NCBI GenBank assembly: GCA_949318235.1
Contig: OX439135.1
Coordinates: forward strand, 22,713,957 to 22,777,956
Length of the DNA stretch: 64,000 nucleotides
Direction of reading: 5' to 3'
DNA from: Ecdyonurus torrentis
Lineage: Eukaryota; Arthropoda; Insecta; Ephemeroptera; Heptageniidae
In this document: positions 1 to 19,200 of the stretch, in pieces
Layout: the number at the start of each line of letters is the position of its first letter
Position numbering within the stretch: position 1 is the stretch's first letter
Made by a program: the position numbers and the translations under genes
Notes under the pieces: model-generated
Told to the model about the DNA's origin: nothing
What the model saw: the letters and a program-made list of their open reading frames with translations, nothing else
The model's database searches: none

Positions 1-2226
1 CCTGAGCCCATCATAGACACAGGGATAACTACCACGGTGTCGCCTATTACCGAAGCGACTATTAAGACGTGTCCTCCTTGCATACTTCCTCATACTACGG
101 AAGCTCCAAATACAGAACAATTTGTAACGACGGAAACACCTAGTAATCAATCTCCTACGACGGAAATTGCAATCACTGAACCCCTTACTACTGAAACTCC
201 AACTACTGAACCTCCTACTACAGGACCTAGTACCACTGAACCCCCACCTACTACTGAACCTCCTACCACTGAACCACCTACCACTGCACCACCCACACCT
301 GAACCTTCTACTACTGAACTTCCTACAACTGAACCTCCTACTACTGTACCTCCTACTACTGAACCTCCTACTACCGAACCACCTTCCACTGCACCACCCA
401 CAATTGAACCTCCTACTACTGCTCCACCCACAATTGAATCACCCACTACTGAACCACCTACTACTGAACCACCTACTACTGAACCTCCAACTACTGAACC
501 ATCTACTACTGAACCTCCTACCACTGAACCTCCAACTACTGATCCTCCCACTACTGAATCACCCACAACTGAACCTCCTACAACTGAACCACCTACTACT
601 GAAGCACCGACAACTGAACCACCTACCACTGAACCTCCTACCACTGAACCTCCTACTACTGAACCTCCTACTACTGAACCTCCTACCTCTGAACCACCTA
701 CTTCTGAACCTCCTACCACTGAACCTCCTACAACTGAACCATCTACTACTGAAGCACCGACAACTGAACCACCTACCACTGAAACTCCTACCACTGAAAC
801 TCCTACTACTGAATCACTTACCACTGAACCAATTACTACTGAACCTCCTACCCCTGAACCACCTACTTCTGAACCTCCTACCACTGAAACTCCTACAACT
901 GAACCATCTACTACTGAAGCACTGACAACTGAACCTCCCACTACTGAACCACCCACAACTGAACCTCTTACTACTGAACCTCCAACTACTACTGAACCAC
1001 CCACAAGTGAACCACCTACCACTGAATTACCTACCACTGAACCACCTACCACTGAACCTCCGACTACTGAACCACCTACCACTGAACCTCCTACCACTGA
1101 ACCTCCTACCACTGAACCTCCTACCACTGAACCTCCTACCACTGAACCACCTACCACTGAACCTCCTACCACTGAACCACCTACTACGGAACCACCTACC
1201 ACTGAACCTCCTACCACTGAACCTCCTACCACTGAACCACCTACCACTGAACTACCTACCACTGAACCTCCTACCACTGAACCTCCTACCACTGAACCTC
1301 CTACCACTGAACCTCCTACCACTGAACTTCCCACAACTGAACTACCTACTACTGAACCTCCTACCACTGAACCTCCAACTACTGAATTACCTACCACTGA
1401 ACCTCCTACTACTGAACCTCCTACTACTGAACCTCCAACTACTGAACCTCCAACTACTGAACCTCCAACTACTGAACCTCTAACTACTGAACTACCCACA
1501 ACTGAACCACCAACCACTGAGCCTCCTACTACTGAACCACCCACAACTGAACCACCCACAACTGAACTACCTACCACTGAACCTCCTACCACTGAACCTC
1601 CTACCACTGAGCCTCCTACCACTGAACCTCCTACTACTGAACCTCCTACCACTGAACCTCCAACTACTGAACCTCCAACTACTGAACTACCCACAACTGA
1701 ACCACCTACCACTGAGCTTCCTACTACTGAACCACCCACAACTGAACTACCTACCACTGAACCTCCTACCACTGAACCTCCTACCACTGAACCTCCTACC
1801 ACTGAACCTCCTACCACTGAACCTCCTACCACTGAACCTCCTACCACTGAACCTCCTACCACTGAACTTCCCACAACTGAACTACCTACCACTGAACCTC
1901 CTACCACTGAACCTCCTACCACTGAACCTCCTACCACTGAACCTCCTACCACTGAACCACCCACAACTGAACTACCTACCACTGAACCTCCTACCACTGA
2001 ACCTCCTACCACTGAACCTCCTACCACTGAACCTCCTACCACTGAACCTCCTACCACTGAACCTCCTACCACTGAACCTCCTACCACTGAACTTCCCACA
2101 ACTGAACTACCTACCACTGAACCTCCTACCACTGAACCACCTACCACTGAACCTCCTACCACTGAACCTCCTACCACTGAACCACCTACTACTGAACCTC
2201 CTACTACTGAACCTCCTTTTATATAA
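1..2226 (+). CDS. Mucin-like secreted protein, TTEPP repeats (5' end outside window)
   Basis: The reading frame is open from base 1 (Pro-Glu-Pro-Ile-Ile-Asp...) to a TAA at 2224-2226, so this is the 3' part of a gene or exon entering from upstream; the first start-like codon, a GTG at 37, is not a credible start. After about 60 mixed residues that include two Cys (CPPC near 62-90) the protein is an almost pure array of the pentapeptide TTEPP with variants TTELP, TTEAP, TSEPP and TTAPP. Such Thr/Pro arrays are typical of densely O-glycosylated, extended mucins; Glu in each unit makes it strongly acidic. The repeat DNA is most homogeneous downstream of about 1000, which suggests recent unit expansion. 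It ends Pro-Pro-Phe-Ile. No signal peptide or anchor is visible because the start is missing. Secreted location is inferred from composition. Confidence 0.8.
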   Translation, partial: PEPIIDTGITTTVSPITEATIKTCPPCILPHTTEAPNTEQFVTTETPSNQSPTTEIAITEPLTTETPTTEPPTTGPSTTEPPPTTEPPTTEPPTTAPPTPEPSTTELPTTEPPTTVPPTTEPPTTEPPSTAPPTIEPPTTAPPTIESPTTEPPTTEPPTTEPPTTEPSTTEPPTTEPPTTDPPTTESPTTEPPTTEPPTTEAPTTEPPTTEPPTTEPPTTEPPTTEPPTSEPPTSEPPTTEPPTTEPSTTEAPTTEPPTTETPTTETPTTESLTTEPITTEPPTPEPPTSEPPTTETPTTEPSTTEALTTEPPTTEPPTTEPLTTEPPTTTEPPTSEPPTTELPTTEPPTTEPPTTEPPTTEPPTTEPPTTEPPTTEPPTTEPPTTEPPTTEPPTTEPPTTEPPTTEPPTTEPPTTELPTTEPPTTEPPTTEPPTTEPPTTELPTTELPTTEPPTTEPPTTELPTTEPPTTEPPTTEPPTTEPPTTEPPTTEPLTTELPTTEPPTTEPPTTEPPTTEPPTTELPTTEPPTTEPPTTEPPTTEPPTTEPPTTEPPTTEPPTTELPTTEPPTTELPTTEPPTTELPTTEPPTTEPPTTEPPTTEPPTTEPPTTEPPTTEPPTTELPTTELPTTEPPTTEPPTTEPPTTEPPTTEPPTTELPTTEPPTTEPPTTEPPTTEPPTTEPPTTEPPTTEPPTTELPTTELPTTEPPTTEPPTTEPPTTEPPTTEPPTTEPPTTEPPFI

Positions 2227-2249
2227 ACTTTTATATAAATTATAAAGTT

Positions 2250-2255
2250 AATAAA
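2250..2255 (+). terminator. Polyadenylation signal of the TTEPP mucin
   Basis: A canonical AATAAA lies 24 bases after the mucin stop codon in AT-rich DNA. Confidence 0.6.
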
Positions 2256-2316
2256 TATGGAATACAAAGAATATTTCAATTATATTTTAATAATCAGTGC
2301 TTAGAATATGAGATAA

Positions 2317-2758
2317 GTGGTATGGACAGCAGTAACACAAATTATTGTATTTTTTTTCTTTTTGAAATATGTGCTGTCTTTTTATTTTATACAATATATT
2401 TTTTACCTCTCATTGTATGTTAAACTAAAAGAAAATGTTTCTATTGATGAGTTTTTCATGTTTTTTAAACTATATTTCCCTGTATCTATCAATAATCTTC
2501 TTATTAATAATATAAATACATTAAATAGGTTAAAAAAATAACTTAATAAATGTGTTTTTACGCATATAATCTGCATACTTATCTTATTTTAATATAAGTA
2601 TGTGTGTTTTATTTGTCTTTAATTTTAATTCTAATTATGTGATTTATGTGTATCGCCAATGTAATGGGCGAAAGCCTGTTTTTGGTTAACAGCAAATAAA
2701 TATAAACATGATAAATTAATTTCATCTAATTTTTATATTTCAGTTAATTATATATCAT
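2317..2758. other. AT-rich gene-free stretch
   Basis: AT-rich sequence after the mucin. A short open frame (2317-2541) of Phe/Leu/Ile-rich composition is what random AT-rich DNA gives. No feature supported. Confidence 0.5.
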
Positions 2759-3108
2759 TTAAGGGAGCAGGGTACCGACCTTATATCTCAAAAACTAAAA
2801 CATGTTTTGGGTCTAAATTTGGTGTCATTGTGTAGCTAAGGGTCACACCTAGCCGTGATAAAAATTTCATAATGTTTGACTGTTCTAAAAAAAAGAAAAA
2901 AATTATTGAAATTAACATTGGGCCTTATGGGCTTAAAATTTCAAAAAATCATATAAAATTAATTTGCACGGTAACCCCCCAAAATTTTTATATATTTAAA
3001 ATTGTCTCAAGCTGAAGTATCCTTGTACAAAATTTCATATATATATATTTTTTTTTTGACGAGAAAAGTTTGAGTCTAATGGCCGACGTTGGTCCCCTAC
3101 TGCCTTAA
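2759..3108. repeat. Palindromic MITE, family 1 (TTAA-flanked)
   Basis: A 350-bp element bounded by TTAA on both sides. Left end reads TTAAGGGAGCAGGGTACCGA; the right end is its imperfect inverse (TTGGTCCCCTACTGCCTTAA). TTAA flanks are the target of piggyBac-type transposases, so a non-autonomous piggyBac-like element is the likely class (inference). A second full copy is at 28775-29108 and a truncated copy at 31522-31699. Confidence 0.75.
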
Positions 3109-3379
3109 GAATAATTCGTATTACAAATTTTATTGTTTACGTCCTTATATTATAGTCTAATTTTTTTGTACTGAACTTTTGTTGTGTAATATGCTGATTT
3201 AAAGTATATTATGCAGTTAAAACTGCATAATTTTATTTATTACTTAAAGTAAATTAAATATAATATTCTTCTAAAGTTAAATTAAGTTTCAAAAAAAAAA
3301 AAAATTACAGCATACGCGTGGGGTTACGTTGCACTAAATTTTAGAATATACCGCAATGAAATCTGAAAATTTGCAATAC

Positions 3380-3729
3380 TTAAAGGAATAGACCATATAA
3401 GAAAACATAAACATTTATATCACAAAACACTTGATGGGACTTACATAAATAGCTTTAGTTTGTCTCAAAACCCCAACTGTAGCTCAATTGCAGTGATCAG
3501 AAAATTTCGATTTATGCAACCAGCACAACATTTTTTTTTACTAATTTTTTTATGTTTCTGACGTCATAAACATAAATAGTCACGGAAAATGTATACTTTA
3601 CAGTATTTTCACGCTCTCACGTGGGGCTACATTAATATTCTGGTTAAAATTGTCATCAGTGTTGAAGATCCCCATTTCGTGTTTATTTATTAAAAAGCAC
3701 ATGTTGTTTTATGTGGTGTATGGCTTTAA
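3380..3729 (+). repeat. MITE family 2, copy 1 (TTAA-flanked)
   Basis: A 350-bp element from TTAA at 3380 to TTAA at 3726. It carries a CRE-like TGACGTCA site and is about 80-90% alike by eye to copies at 3985-4326, 4335-4758, 19207-19545 and 33113-33415. Ends are inverted (TTAAAGGAATAGACC against GTGTATGGCTTTAA). Confidence 0.7.
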
Positions 3730-3984
3730 GGCTTATGGAAAAATCGTAAATATGGCAACATTATCATATATTACACATGCCAAGATATAGAGTGGGTGCG
3801 GTGGGTGGCAAAGAATGCATTGAAATATTAGCATTTACTCCCATTCTTGTGCAAGTTTTTTATTTCCTTTCAGGTATGTATATTACAACAGTTTTATTCC
3901 AGATCAAATATTATTACTATAAAATTTAAATATATCGTTGAAAAGTGATCAAATTTTTTCCTAATTGCCAGAAAATTAACCTCC

Positions 3985-4326
3985 TTAAAGTCATAGACCA
4001 CATAAAACAACATGATGCTTTTTAATGAATAAACACGAAATGGGATCTTCAAAACTGTTGATAATTTTTACCAGAATGTTAACGTAAATGTAGCCCCAAG
4101 AGAGAGCGTGAAAATACTGTAAAGTATGCAATTTAAGTGAAAATTTATATTTATGACGTCAGAAACATGCAAAATTACTATGAAAATGTTTTGCGGATTA
4201 CATAGATTGAATTTTCTGATCACTGCTTTGGGGCTACTGTTGGGTTTTGAGTCAAACTAAAGTTATTTATGTAAATCCCATCAAGTGTTTTGTGATATAA
4301 ATGCTTATGTTTTTCTCTGGTCTAAT
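3985..4326 (-). repeat. MITE family 2, copy 2, inverted
   Basis: Begins with TTAA at 3985 and runs as the inverse of the copy at 3380-3729, with the same internal landmarks: GACGTCA, the AGCCCCA block and the CACAAAACACTTGATGGG block in reverse. Its right end is degraded and lacks a clear TTAA. Confidence 0.65.
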
Positions 4327-4334
4327 GATTATAA

Positions 4335-4758
4335 ACTCAAAACGTAATCTACAAAACTTATGACAATTTTTACCAGAATTTAAATATGGCCTCACAAGAG
4401 AGCGTGAAAAGAACGCTAAAAGCGACAGTGGTGAAAATTTCGCGTTTTTATTGTGACACAGTGATATTAAAGTAGCTCTTTGATTGGCTAATGGGAACCC
4501 ACTAGCCAATCAGAGAGCTATATAGTGTACTATCGCTGTCACAATAAGTGAATATTTCTGTTTATGGCGTCAGAAACAAGCAAAAGTTGGTATGAAAATA
4601 TTGTGTATGGGTTAGTTATATTAGGTCGAAAATATATGTTCTGATCACTGGCTTACGGCGCTACAGCTAGGTTTTGAGACAAACTAATGTTATGTAAGTC
4701 ACATATCAAAGTGGTTTGTGATAAAAATCCTAATGTTTTCTTATTCTTGTCTATGCTT
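4335..4758 (-). repeat. MITE family 2, copy 3, with an internal palindromic insertion
   Basis: A third, more diverged copy in the same orientation as the second. Its middle (about 4417-4545) is occupied by an unrelated palindrome that contains mirrored ATTGGCTA/TAGCCAAT boxes around 4470-4520 and ends TTGTGACA / TGTCACAA. The open frame 4267-4509 on the minus strand comes from these repeats and is not a gene. Confidence 0.55.
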
Positions 4759-5071
4759 TTAAATGATAAAAAAGAGTTTTTTTATTATTATTTTAAAAAA
4801 TGATAATATTGATAATGAAAGCTTATGTTATATGAATTGATAGAAGGAAAAAAACTTAAAAAGAAGGGAAAGTGAGGGTAAGGATAACAAGAAAAGAATA
4901 TAATTAAATGCTTCATTTTTTATTTATTTTCAATGCATATGTGGCTTATTGGCGTAAAAAAAAGAGAAGAAAGAATTATAATCTTTTCACCGCACTGCAG
5001 GTGACACTTCTATAAAGTTAGGGAAATTTCATACAATGATAAAATACACGCTAAGCAAAAAAAAAAAAAAA

Positions 5072-5262
5072 AAAAAAAATGTCTACACGGCACGAATAAA
5101 TTACGTAATTTATGCTAGATTACAAATGATGCTAAATTAGAAGAACACAAATATAATATTTATGCTATTGTAACATATATTATTTGTGAGGTATATAGCA
5201 TAAATTATTCTGTAAATGCTGTGCTGAAAATGAGCTAGCATAATTATGAAATCCGTGTGGTA
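5072..5262. repeat. Imperfect palindromic element with TTATGCT motifs
   Basis: Opens with an ACACGG...TAATTTATGCTA block and closes with the rough inverse (TAGCATAATTATG...CCGTGTGG). Related TTATGCT-rich sequence occurs at about 43530-43700 and 45566-45765. Low-copy MITE family is the likely reading. Confidence 0.35.
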
Positions 5263-6599
5263 AGATTAGAGAAACAGTGTACTAATTGTTAATAGTTTTT
5301 ATTAATTACAAACCAAATTTAAGGAGTTTTTATCACCAATATAAGCCAATTAGATCCTAGCATACAATTAAATTAGTTTATAAAATATTCTTAAAAATCT
5401 TAATTTGTTATTTTTTAATAAGGAAATTAGTTACTAATAATTAAAATATTTCCCAAACTGAATTGCTGTTATAAATTATCATAAATGCTTGTGAATGTTC
5501 GTAAATCTAGCTACTAAAATGACGAACAACTTTAATTATGCATATTGTGCATTTTTTTTCCTTTTTTTTTGGTTTAAGAAAACAAGGTTTACGAGCAACA
5601 TTATTATCAACCACAAAATAGTAGTTTTAATTCTTTAATTTAACCATTTTTTTAATATGAAACTATAACGTTATAAAATATTGAAATTTTAGAGTCAATA
5701 AATTTATATCAATTTAAAACCTTTTTAGAAATAAAAATATGTATAGCATGTAGTACACATTTTTTTTTAAATAAAACATATTTAATATTTTTCAAATTTA
5801 ACAAAATACTTACAAAGTGTTAAATTTTCGTAGACATAAAATTGTGTAAAAAAAACTTTATATAAACCTTATTTGCAAGTGACAGTTTTTAGCTCAAGTT
5901 GGTACCATATATTTACTTAATTTAATTAAATTTGTAAATATTTTTTAAGAACAAGTAAAATATATTAACGTTATAAAGTTTGACAAGAACAAGAAGCAGT
6001 TAAAAATCACCTTATACACATGTAACATGGAATTCCAATGCTTCTTACCAGCATTTCTTTCTTTCTTTTTTTTTTTTTTTTTTTTTTTTTTGCTTTAAAC
6101 TTGTCAAGGTATACCTCGTAAAAAAAAAATCCGTAATAGATGCAGTAGTTTTCTCAAAAATTGAGAAAACTAAAAACAACAACAACAACAACTGTTTTTC
6201 CTAATTAAGCGTAAGGTTAAATTAGGAGTCTTGTGACTTTTTCAGTTTTCAACGCGTCTCTGATTGGTGTTACGTCACCACCGGTAAGAAGCAATGCATA
6301 TTAATAGAACATGTAAAATATCCACACATAAAACTTTTTTTTTAAGTGTTAATAAAAATCGATGTGATAAAAAATTAATAAGTTATAAGAGATTAAAAAA
6401 AAATCAAAGAAGATTTTTCAAAGAAATTAGAATTTTTTTATAAAGAAAATATATATCTAAAAAGTTTAAACTTTAGTTTACCTTTTGGTTTCACTGTTTT
6501 TAATTTAATAATATCTGAAAATAAAAATTAATAAAAAATTAATTTTAATGAATATAATAAAACAAATATATCATATGCTAGGATCTATAAAAATAATAT
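5263..6599. other. AT-rich intergenic DNA
   Basis: No gene or long repeat recognised. Holds A/T runs, a 30-base T tract at about 6063-6090, and a short ACA trinucleotide run near 6172-6192. Confidence 0.4.
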
Positions 6600-6897
6600 A
6601 TAGACTGGTTGCACTCATATTTAAAAGCCACTATTTTGTTGGTCAGGAATACATAGGCCAGCATAGGAAAAACGTCATTTTTATTTTATTGACAGCTAAA
6701 GAAGCTTCAAACCTCAATCAAAGCCATATTTCTAGCTTCTATAAGCTTGAAGAATATGAGAAATTCGTTCAGTTGAAAATAAACTCTTTTTAAGTGAAAA
6801 ATCAAGAGAAATGATGTTTTCCCCGATGTTGGACAATACATTAGGCACCACAAACATGGCGACAAAGTGCAAGGATGTGCAAGGGGTCTATTGAAAA
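6600..6897 (+). repeat. Dispersed repeat family 5, copy 1
   Basis: About 300 bp, closely matched by 41169-41467: shared blocks include GGTTGCACTCATATTTAA, TTGTTGGTCAGGAATACA and AGGCACCACAAACATGGCGA. It ends just beyond the stop codon of the minus-strand gene at 6908, so it would lie in that gene's 3' untranslated region and may supply its polyadenylation site (TTTATT on the plus strand near 6685-6692). Confidence 0.7.
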
Positions 6898-6907
6898 TAC
6901 ATAATTA

Positions 6908-13807
<6,900 letters not shown>

Positions 13808-14280
13808 TTGGAAGCTAAATAAAACCTGTTTTCATGGTAACATTGACTTTATATATGACTGACTGAAAAGTACGTAAGGACATTTCTCCTGTCCATCAAA
13901 ATACACATACAATGTTAAATGTCAAAAGTCAACTTGATGAATTCAATTCGGAAGTCATGACGCAAATTAATATTCCCCATTTAAATAAAATTTATTACGT
14001 AAAAATATCATTAATATCATTTTTAATATAATATTTGCACAATAATTTTTAATGTATGATGCATGGTTATTTTATTATGAATATTATTCAATAATATTTT
14101 AACACGTATTATTATATGAGTCATAAAAGTGTGAAGGTAAATAATGTAATTTATTACAATTTTTTTACTACAAATATTTTTGGCCCATTTTTTTACTTTT
14201 ATTTTTCTCTGTCGAACAGTTTTTATGATCAGAAAATGGAATTCGTATTTATTTAAACTACTAATCTTGTCTTCCAATAA

Positions 14281-14500
14281 TTTTTTTTTTTTTTTTATTT
14301 TTTTTTTGCTTGAGATAGTGTTATCGTGCTACACCAATCCATAGTCCCATTCAAGAATATACAGACCGGTATTCACCATGACAGCCTAGAGAAACCGTGG
14401 AAACATCTAGGCAGGCAGGTCAGTGCAATCACATCAATCATGCACCTCCCGAATACTGTGTGTCATCATGGAATGCATGTAAACATGAACTTTCAGCATA
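14281..14500 (-). repeat. SINE type A, copy 2, 5'-truncated
   Basis: Same core as the SINE at 52047-52440 (GAAACCGTGGAAACATCTAG, ATCATGCACCTCCCGAAT), beginning at a T tract at 14280-14300 that is the minus-strand poly-A tail. Confidence 0.75.
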
Positions 14501-14781
14501 ATTCGTTACGTACAGCATAATCTATTATAATGCTATAGCTATACTGTATAATAATTAATTATATTACATTGCATAAAAAATGTGTGTTTTTTACAGAATA
14601 AATATATTATAGAATAATATTTATGTTGTCCTAACTTAGTAAGCTTTATGCTATAATTATAAAAATGTAACATTATTTACGAAATATATTATTTCTATGT
14701 ATTGTACATTAAAAAAAAAATCCATAGCATCATTCTGCAAATATAAACTTTAAAATTGGAAAGAGTGTTTTTCGTTTTTTC

Positions 14782-14814
<33 letters not shown>

Positions 14815-14863
14815 ATATACTGTAGTAATGTACGTACAGTATGTACCCTCAATTGAAACTTCA

Positions 14864-15277
14864 TTTTATATTATCATCCTTTCATTTTAGGTTATATCGG
14901 AAACGGAAACCTAAACTATTTATAAAATTTCTTAACATCCTTTTCATGAGCACCAGTAATTACTATAAATATTAATGTAAGTTTACACTAATTAAGTGAC
15001 ACTTCCGTGTTCGAGTTCTAATTTTCATAAAACTTGCTTTAAATATGCAATGATATATTTTTACTTATATATATATTTTATATTATCATCCTTTCATTTT
15101 AGGTTATATCGGAAACGGAAACCTAAACTATTTATAAAATTTCTTAACATCCTTTTCATGAGCACCAGTAATTACTATAAATATTAATGTAAGTTTACAC
15201 TAATTAAGTGAAACTTCCGTGTTCGAGTTCTAATTTTCATAAAACTTGCTTTAAATATGCAATGATATATTTTTACT
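14864..15277 (+). repeat. Tandem duplication of about 213 bp
   Basis: Two nearly identical copies, 14864-15064 and 15077-15277. Each contains an exon-like unit: acceptor TTTCATTTTAG followed about 86 bases later by donor AAT|GTAAGTTT (14891-14976 and 15104-15189). No long frame crosses it. It lies 750-1150 bp upstream of the first TLR A exon seen. Confidence 0.8.
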
Positions 15278-15485
15278 ATATTTAACACAGCATTTGAGAT
15301 CATACATTAAATAGAAATGTAAGTATAAGTATATTAATTAATTGATAAAGTAATTAAATTATATAGAATTAGGTTATTTACTTTGAAAGTAATTGATTTT
15401 TCATTTATTTACCCTTTTTTTATGATATAAAACTTATGATATTTTTATGATAATATAACTTTTTTTAAAGTTTATTTTATAAAGA

Positions 15486-15780
15486 CGTAGAACACCTTGA
15501 ACAAAAAAATTGCGTAATATCCTGACAAACCTGAAAATCAACGTTGATTTAGCCGGAGTCATTGATTTCTAATTTATTTTCCATTCACAAAAATATCGAT
15601 GCCGGTCACTGACGTCACAGCTCGTCCGGTTTACTTGCGTGTGGACCAGGCAAGCTATGACGTCAGTGACCGGCAGCGACATTTTGTGAATGGAAAATAA
15701 ATTAGAAATCAATGACTCCGGCTAAATCAACGTTGATTTTCAGGTTTGTTATGATATTACGCAACTTTTTTTGTTCAAGG
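15486..15780. repeat. Palindromic MITE family 3, copy 2
   Basis: Best-preserved copy: arms run from CGTAGAACACCTTGAACAAA to TTTGTTCAAGG, with inner TCAACGTTGATTTAGCCGGA repeated in reverse and mirrored GTCACTGACGTCA boxes. Confidence 0.8.
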
Positions 15781-16031
15781 TATAAAGCGTGTTCAGTTAT
15801 ACGTTAATAGTATAATATAATAGTAACACTAAAGAAAAACATGAAAGTTGTGATTTGGGGGGGGGGGGGGGGATTGGGTATAGAAGTATTTAAAACTGGA
15901 TTTTTTTTAAATTTTGTTATCCATTTAATAATTTTTTGTTTTTTGTAACAAATATCAAAAGTGTTATCAAAATACGGAAATGTTATTATCAGAGTGTTCA
16001 ATTATTGTATGAAATAATTTTTGTCTTGTAG

Positions 16032-16251
16032 GTTCTGTACCGTGCTACAAATTGTAATGATAATAACATATTTTCACCGAGAATGTTATGCATATACTTG
16101 TGATGACTACGCCTATAAAAATATAACTTCAAATTTAATTTTTGATAATTGTAATTTTTTATCAAGTGAATCGATGGAATTCAACTGCAGTAGTATTGCA
16201 GTTATTCAAGGATCAACTTATGCTTTGCAAGAAAGCGTAATTATTAAGAAG
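16032..16251 (+). CDS. TLR A exon 1 seen: N-terminal cap
   Basis: Acceptor GTCTTGTAG at 16031, donor AAG|GTATTT. Hydrophobic FCTVLQIVMIITYF, then a Cys-containing ectodomain start (YTCDDYAYKNI). An internal ATG at 16063 could serve as start if there is no upstream coding exon. Confidence 0.7.
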
Positions 16252-19200
16252 GTATTTAATATATATTTCTTCAACACCGTTTATGTTACCTCTATCGTAT
16301 TCCTGCTCTCAAACCGTTTAATTATAATACTGGACTAAATTATTTATTATAGAGATTTATTGATTCCCTCCCCCTCCCCCTCTCTTTCAGTTCTGTGACT
16401 CTACAAGTGTATGTGTCTGCAGTTAAAATCTTGAGTATCTTTGCCGGGTTACCAGAATTAAAATGACCATACTTTTTATAATTTAATACGTACTATATTT
16501 ATTTATGTATGTTCTGACATGTCTATAGTATTCCCTCCCTCCCTCCCTCCCTCCCTCCCTCCCTCCCTCCCTCCCTCCCTCCCTCCCTCCCTCCCTCCCT
16601 CCCTCCCTCCCTCCCTCCCTCCCTCCCTCCCTCCCTCCCTCCCTCCCTCCCTCCCTCCCTCCCTCCCTCCCTCCCTCCCTCCCTCCCTCCCTCCCTCCCT
16701 CCCTCCCTCCCTCCCTCCCTCCCTCCCTCCCTCCCTCCCTCCCTCCCTCCCTCCCTCCCTCCCTCCCTCCCTCCCTCCCTCCCTCCCTCCCTCCCTCCCT
16801 CCCTCCCTCCCTCCCTCCCTCCCTCCCTCCCTCCCTCCCTCCCTCCCTCCCTCCCTCCCTCCCTCCCTCCCTCCCTCCCTCCCTCCCTCCCTCCCTCCCT
16901 CCCTAATTCATTTTTATTTATTCTAGTCATACTATGTTGAGGCCATACTCTACATTGATATTGCTGATACGGAGCCATTGAGGTCTGAGACACAAGAAGA
17001 ATGGTGGTGTGTTAAAGCAAAATATGGTAAAGTCACTTTACTTCACTCTACCTCCATTCTCAAGTCTGACCTCCATACTTTGGTGGATGAACAAGAGGAT
17101 CTTAGGATACCTGAACGAGTAAGTAATAATATGTTTGTTTTTTTAACGCAAGGACCTTTTCAATATGGCAAAAAAAATAAAATAACTTATACCAAAACAG
17201 AGGTAATATAATTGTAAAATTTAATTTTATATCTGCAATATGTATTCCAGACTCAACATGCAATACGGGCCACTGAATTATTTAACTTCAATTCTCTTCT
17301 AAGCTCTCAGTTAACAAGATTTCACATAGAAGTAAATTTTAGTGGAAACAGCACAATTGGTGTAGCTAGAATTTTGAATACTGATGAGTGCTACGCTGAA
17401 CATGAGTAAGTCAATTAAAAAAAAACATAAGTATTTATTTGCAAATACTTATTGATGTTTTTTTGTTGGTGTTAGGTACAAGAGTGGGTCTCATATTTTG
17501 TCAGGCTTATATTTCACCCTTTCCAAAAAAAAAAAAAAAAAAAAACTCATTTTTTTTCTTTTTTTAATAAAAAGACGAATATTTATTTTTTTACATGCTA
17601 TACGGAAAAACATTAAATACATAATTTATTCTGCATTAAATAAGTATTAATAGTCTGAAGCAAAAATGTTGCAATTTTGTAATAACATAAGTAATAAAAT
17701 TATACCTTTAACGTTAACTTGCGTTAACTATAACGTTAACAGCTTTTTTATATTGAATATGTATTTTATTATTATTATTTGTAAATTTATAATTAGTTAA
17801 AAAGTTAGTTAGTTGTTTTTGTTTTTTCAATCAGTATATATATGAAAGTAAAAGTTTCTTTCAAAAAGTAACGTTATAGTTAACGCTATATGTTAACGTC
17901 AATTTTTGTTAATCTATAACTATATAACGTTACTCTTGGCAATGTTGTTAATCTATATTATAGAAATAACCAGTTAACGTTATATATAGTTAACTTTTAA
18001 CGTTAACGATTTTACGTTAACGAATACAAGACTGATTTGTACCCAAAACCCGCCCGCATGTGTGTGGGTTACAACAACAACAGACGTTATCATTTGAAGT
18101 ATTATTCATATGACACATAAATTTGACACACTTTTTCATGTGTATCGATGGATAAACAAAGTTGGAACAATGTATACAAATGAAGCCGTGCAAATGTAAT
18201 TTTTATGTTTACGATGCATGTTTACGTGCATTCCATGATGACGTACAGCATTCGGGAGGTGCATGATCGATGTGATTGCACCGACCAACTTGCCTAGACA
18301 TTTCCACGGTTTCTCCAGGCTGTCATGGCGAATGCCGGGCTGTGTACTTAGGCCGTGGACGGCCCGTGTGTGCTTTTCCATTAATTGTAAAGTCCTTACC
18401 TGTCGATAAGACTATGTCTTGACTGGGACTGGGACTGGTGCAGCACAATAACACAATATGGCAAGTAAGTATAAAAAAAAGTAAACGGCTCCATTTGTTT
18501 GCATTTGCATTGTTTCAACTTTGTTTACGTGCTATTGTCAATAATTAATAATAATAATTAATGTATCACAATCAAATTATGTTTTGTTTGTTCGTAGCTA
18601 CTTTCCTAGTTCTTGTATTGATGAGGTAAAAGTTGGATTATTTTCTATTTTACCACGAAAGGAGCTGCTAGATGATTTTGATTGGAAGAATCGAACTGTG
18701 AGTTATTAATTTTAGTTTGTTTTTTTCACTCTCATTATCTCTCTTACAATATAGAAGACGTTGCAAAAGTAGGTTTAGTGATAAAATAAACAAACTGACA
18801 GCTCAACAATACTAACAAAGTGCTAGCAGACGACTTGTTGTTCCTGTCTACATTTAACATGCTTTCTTATGAGGCAATAAAGCAGCTATAGCTCAAGTCA
18901 GAATTATTTCTCGAAGTTGAAATTTTTACTGTAGCTTTATTACTAAGTTTTAAAGCTTTTGTTTTTCTGGATTTCAAAAGTTACATTAAAAGCTATTATA
19001 GTAAAAATTTTAGCTTCGAGAAATAATTCTAACTTGAGTTATAGCTGCTTCATTGCCCCATAAGAAAGCATGTTAAATTGAGACTGGAACACAAAGTTGT
19101 CTGCTAGCACATTGTATGTACTGTAATGTTCAGTTTTGCATGAGTTTATTTTATCACTAAATCTACTTTTTAAAGTCTTCTTTTAGTTAAAATATTTCAA

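Noticed and set aside
147..2279. 710-residue open frame antisense to the TTEPP mucin (Val/Gly/Ser repeats)
   Set aside because: The 15-base repeat has no stop in several frames, so antisense frames are automatic; composition mirrors the sense repeat, there is no start context, and AATAAA is on the plus strand.
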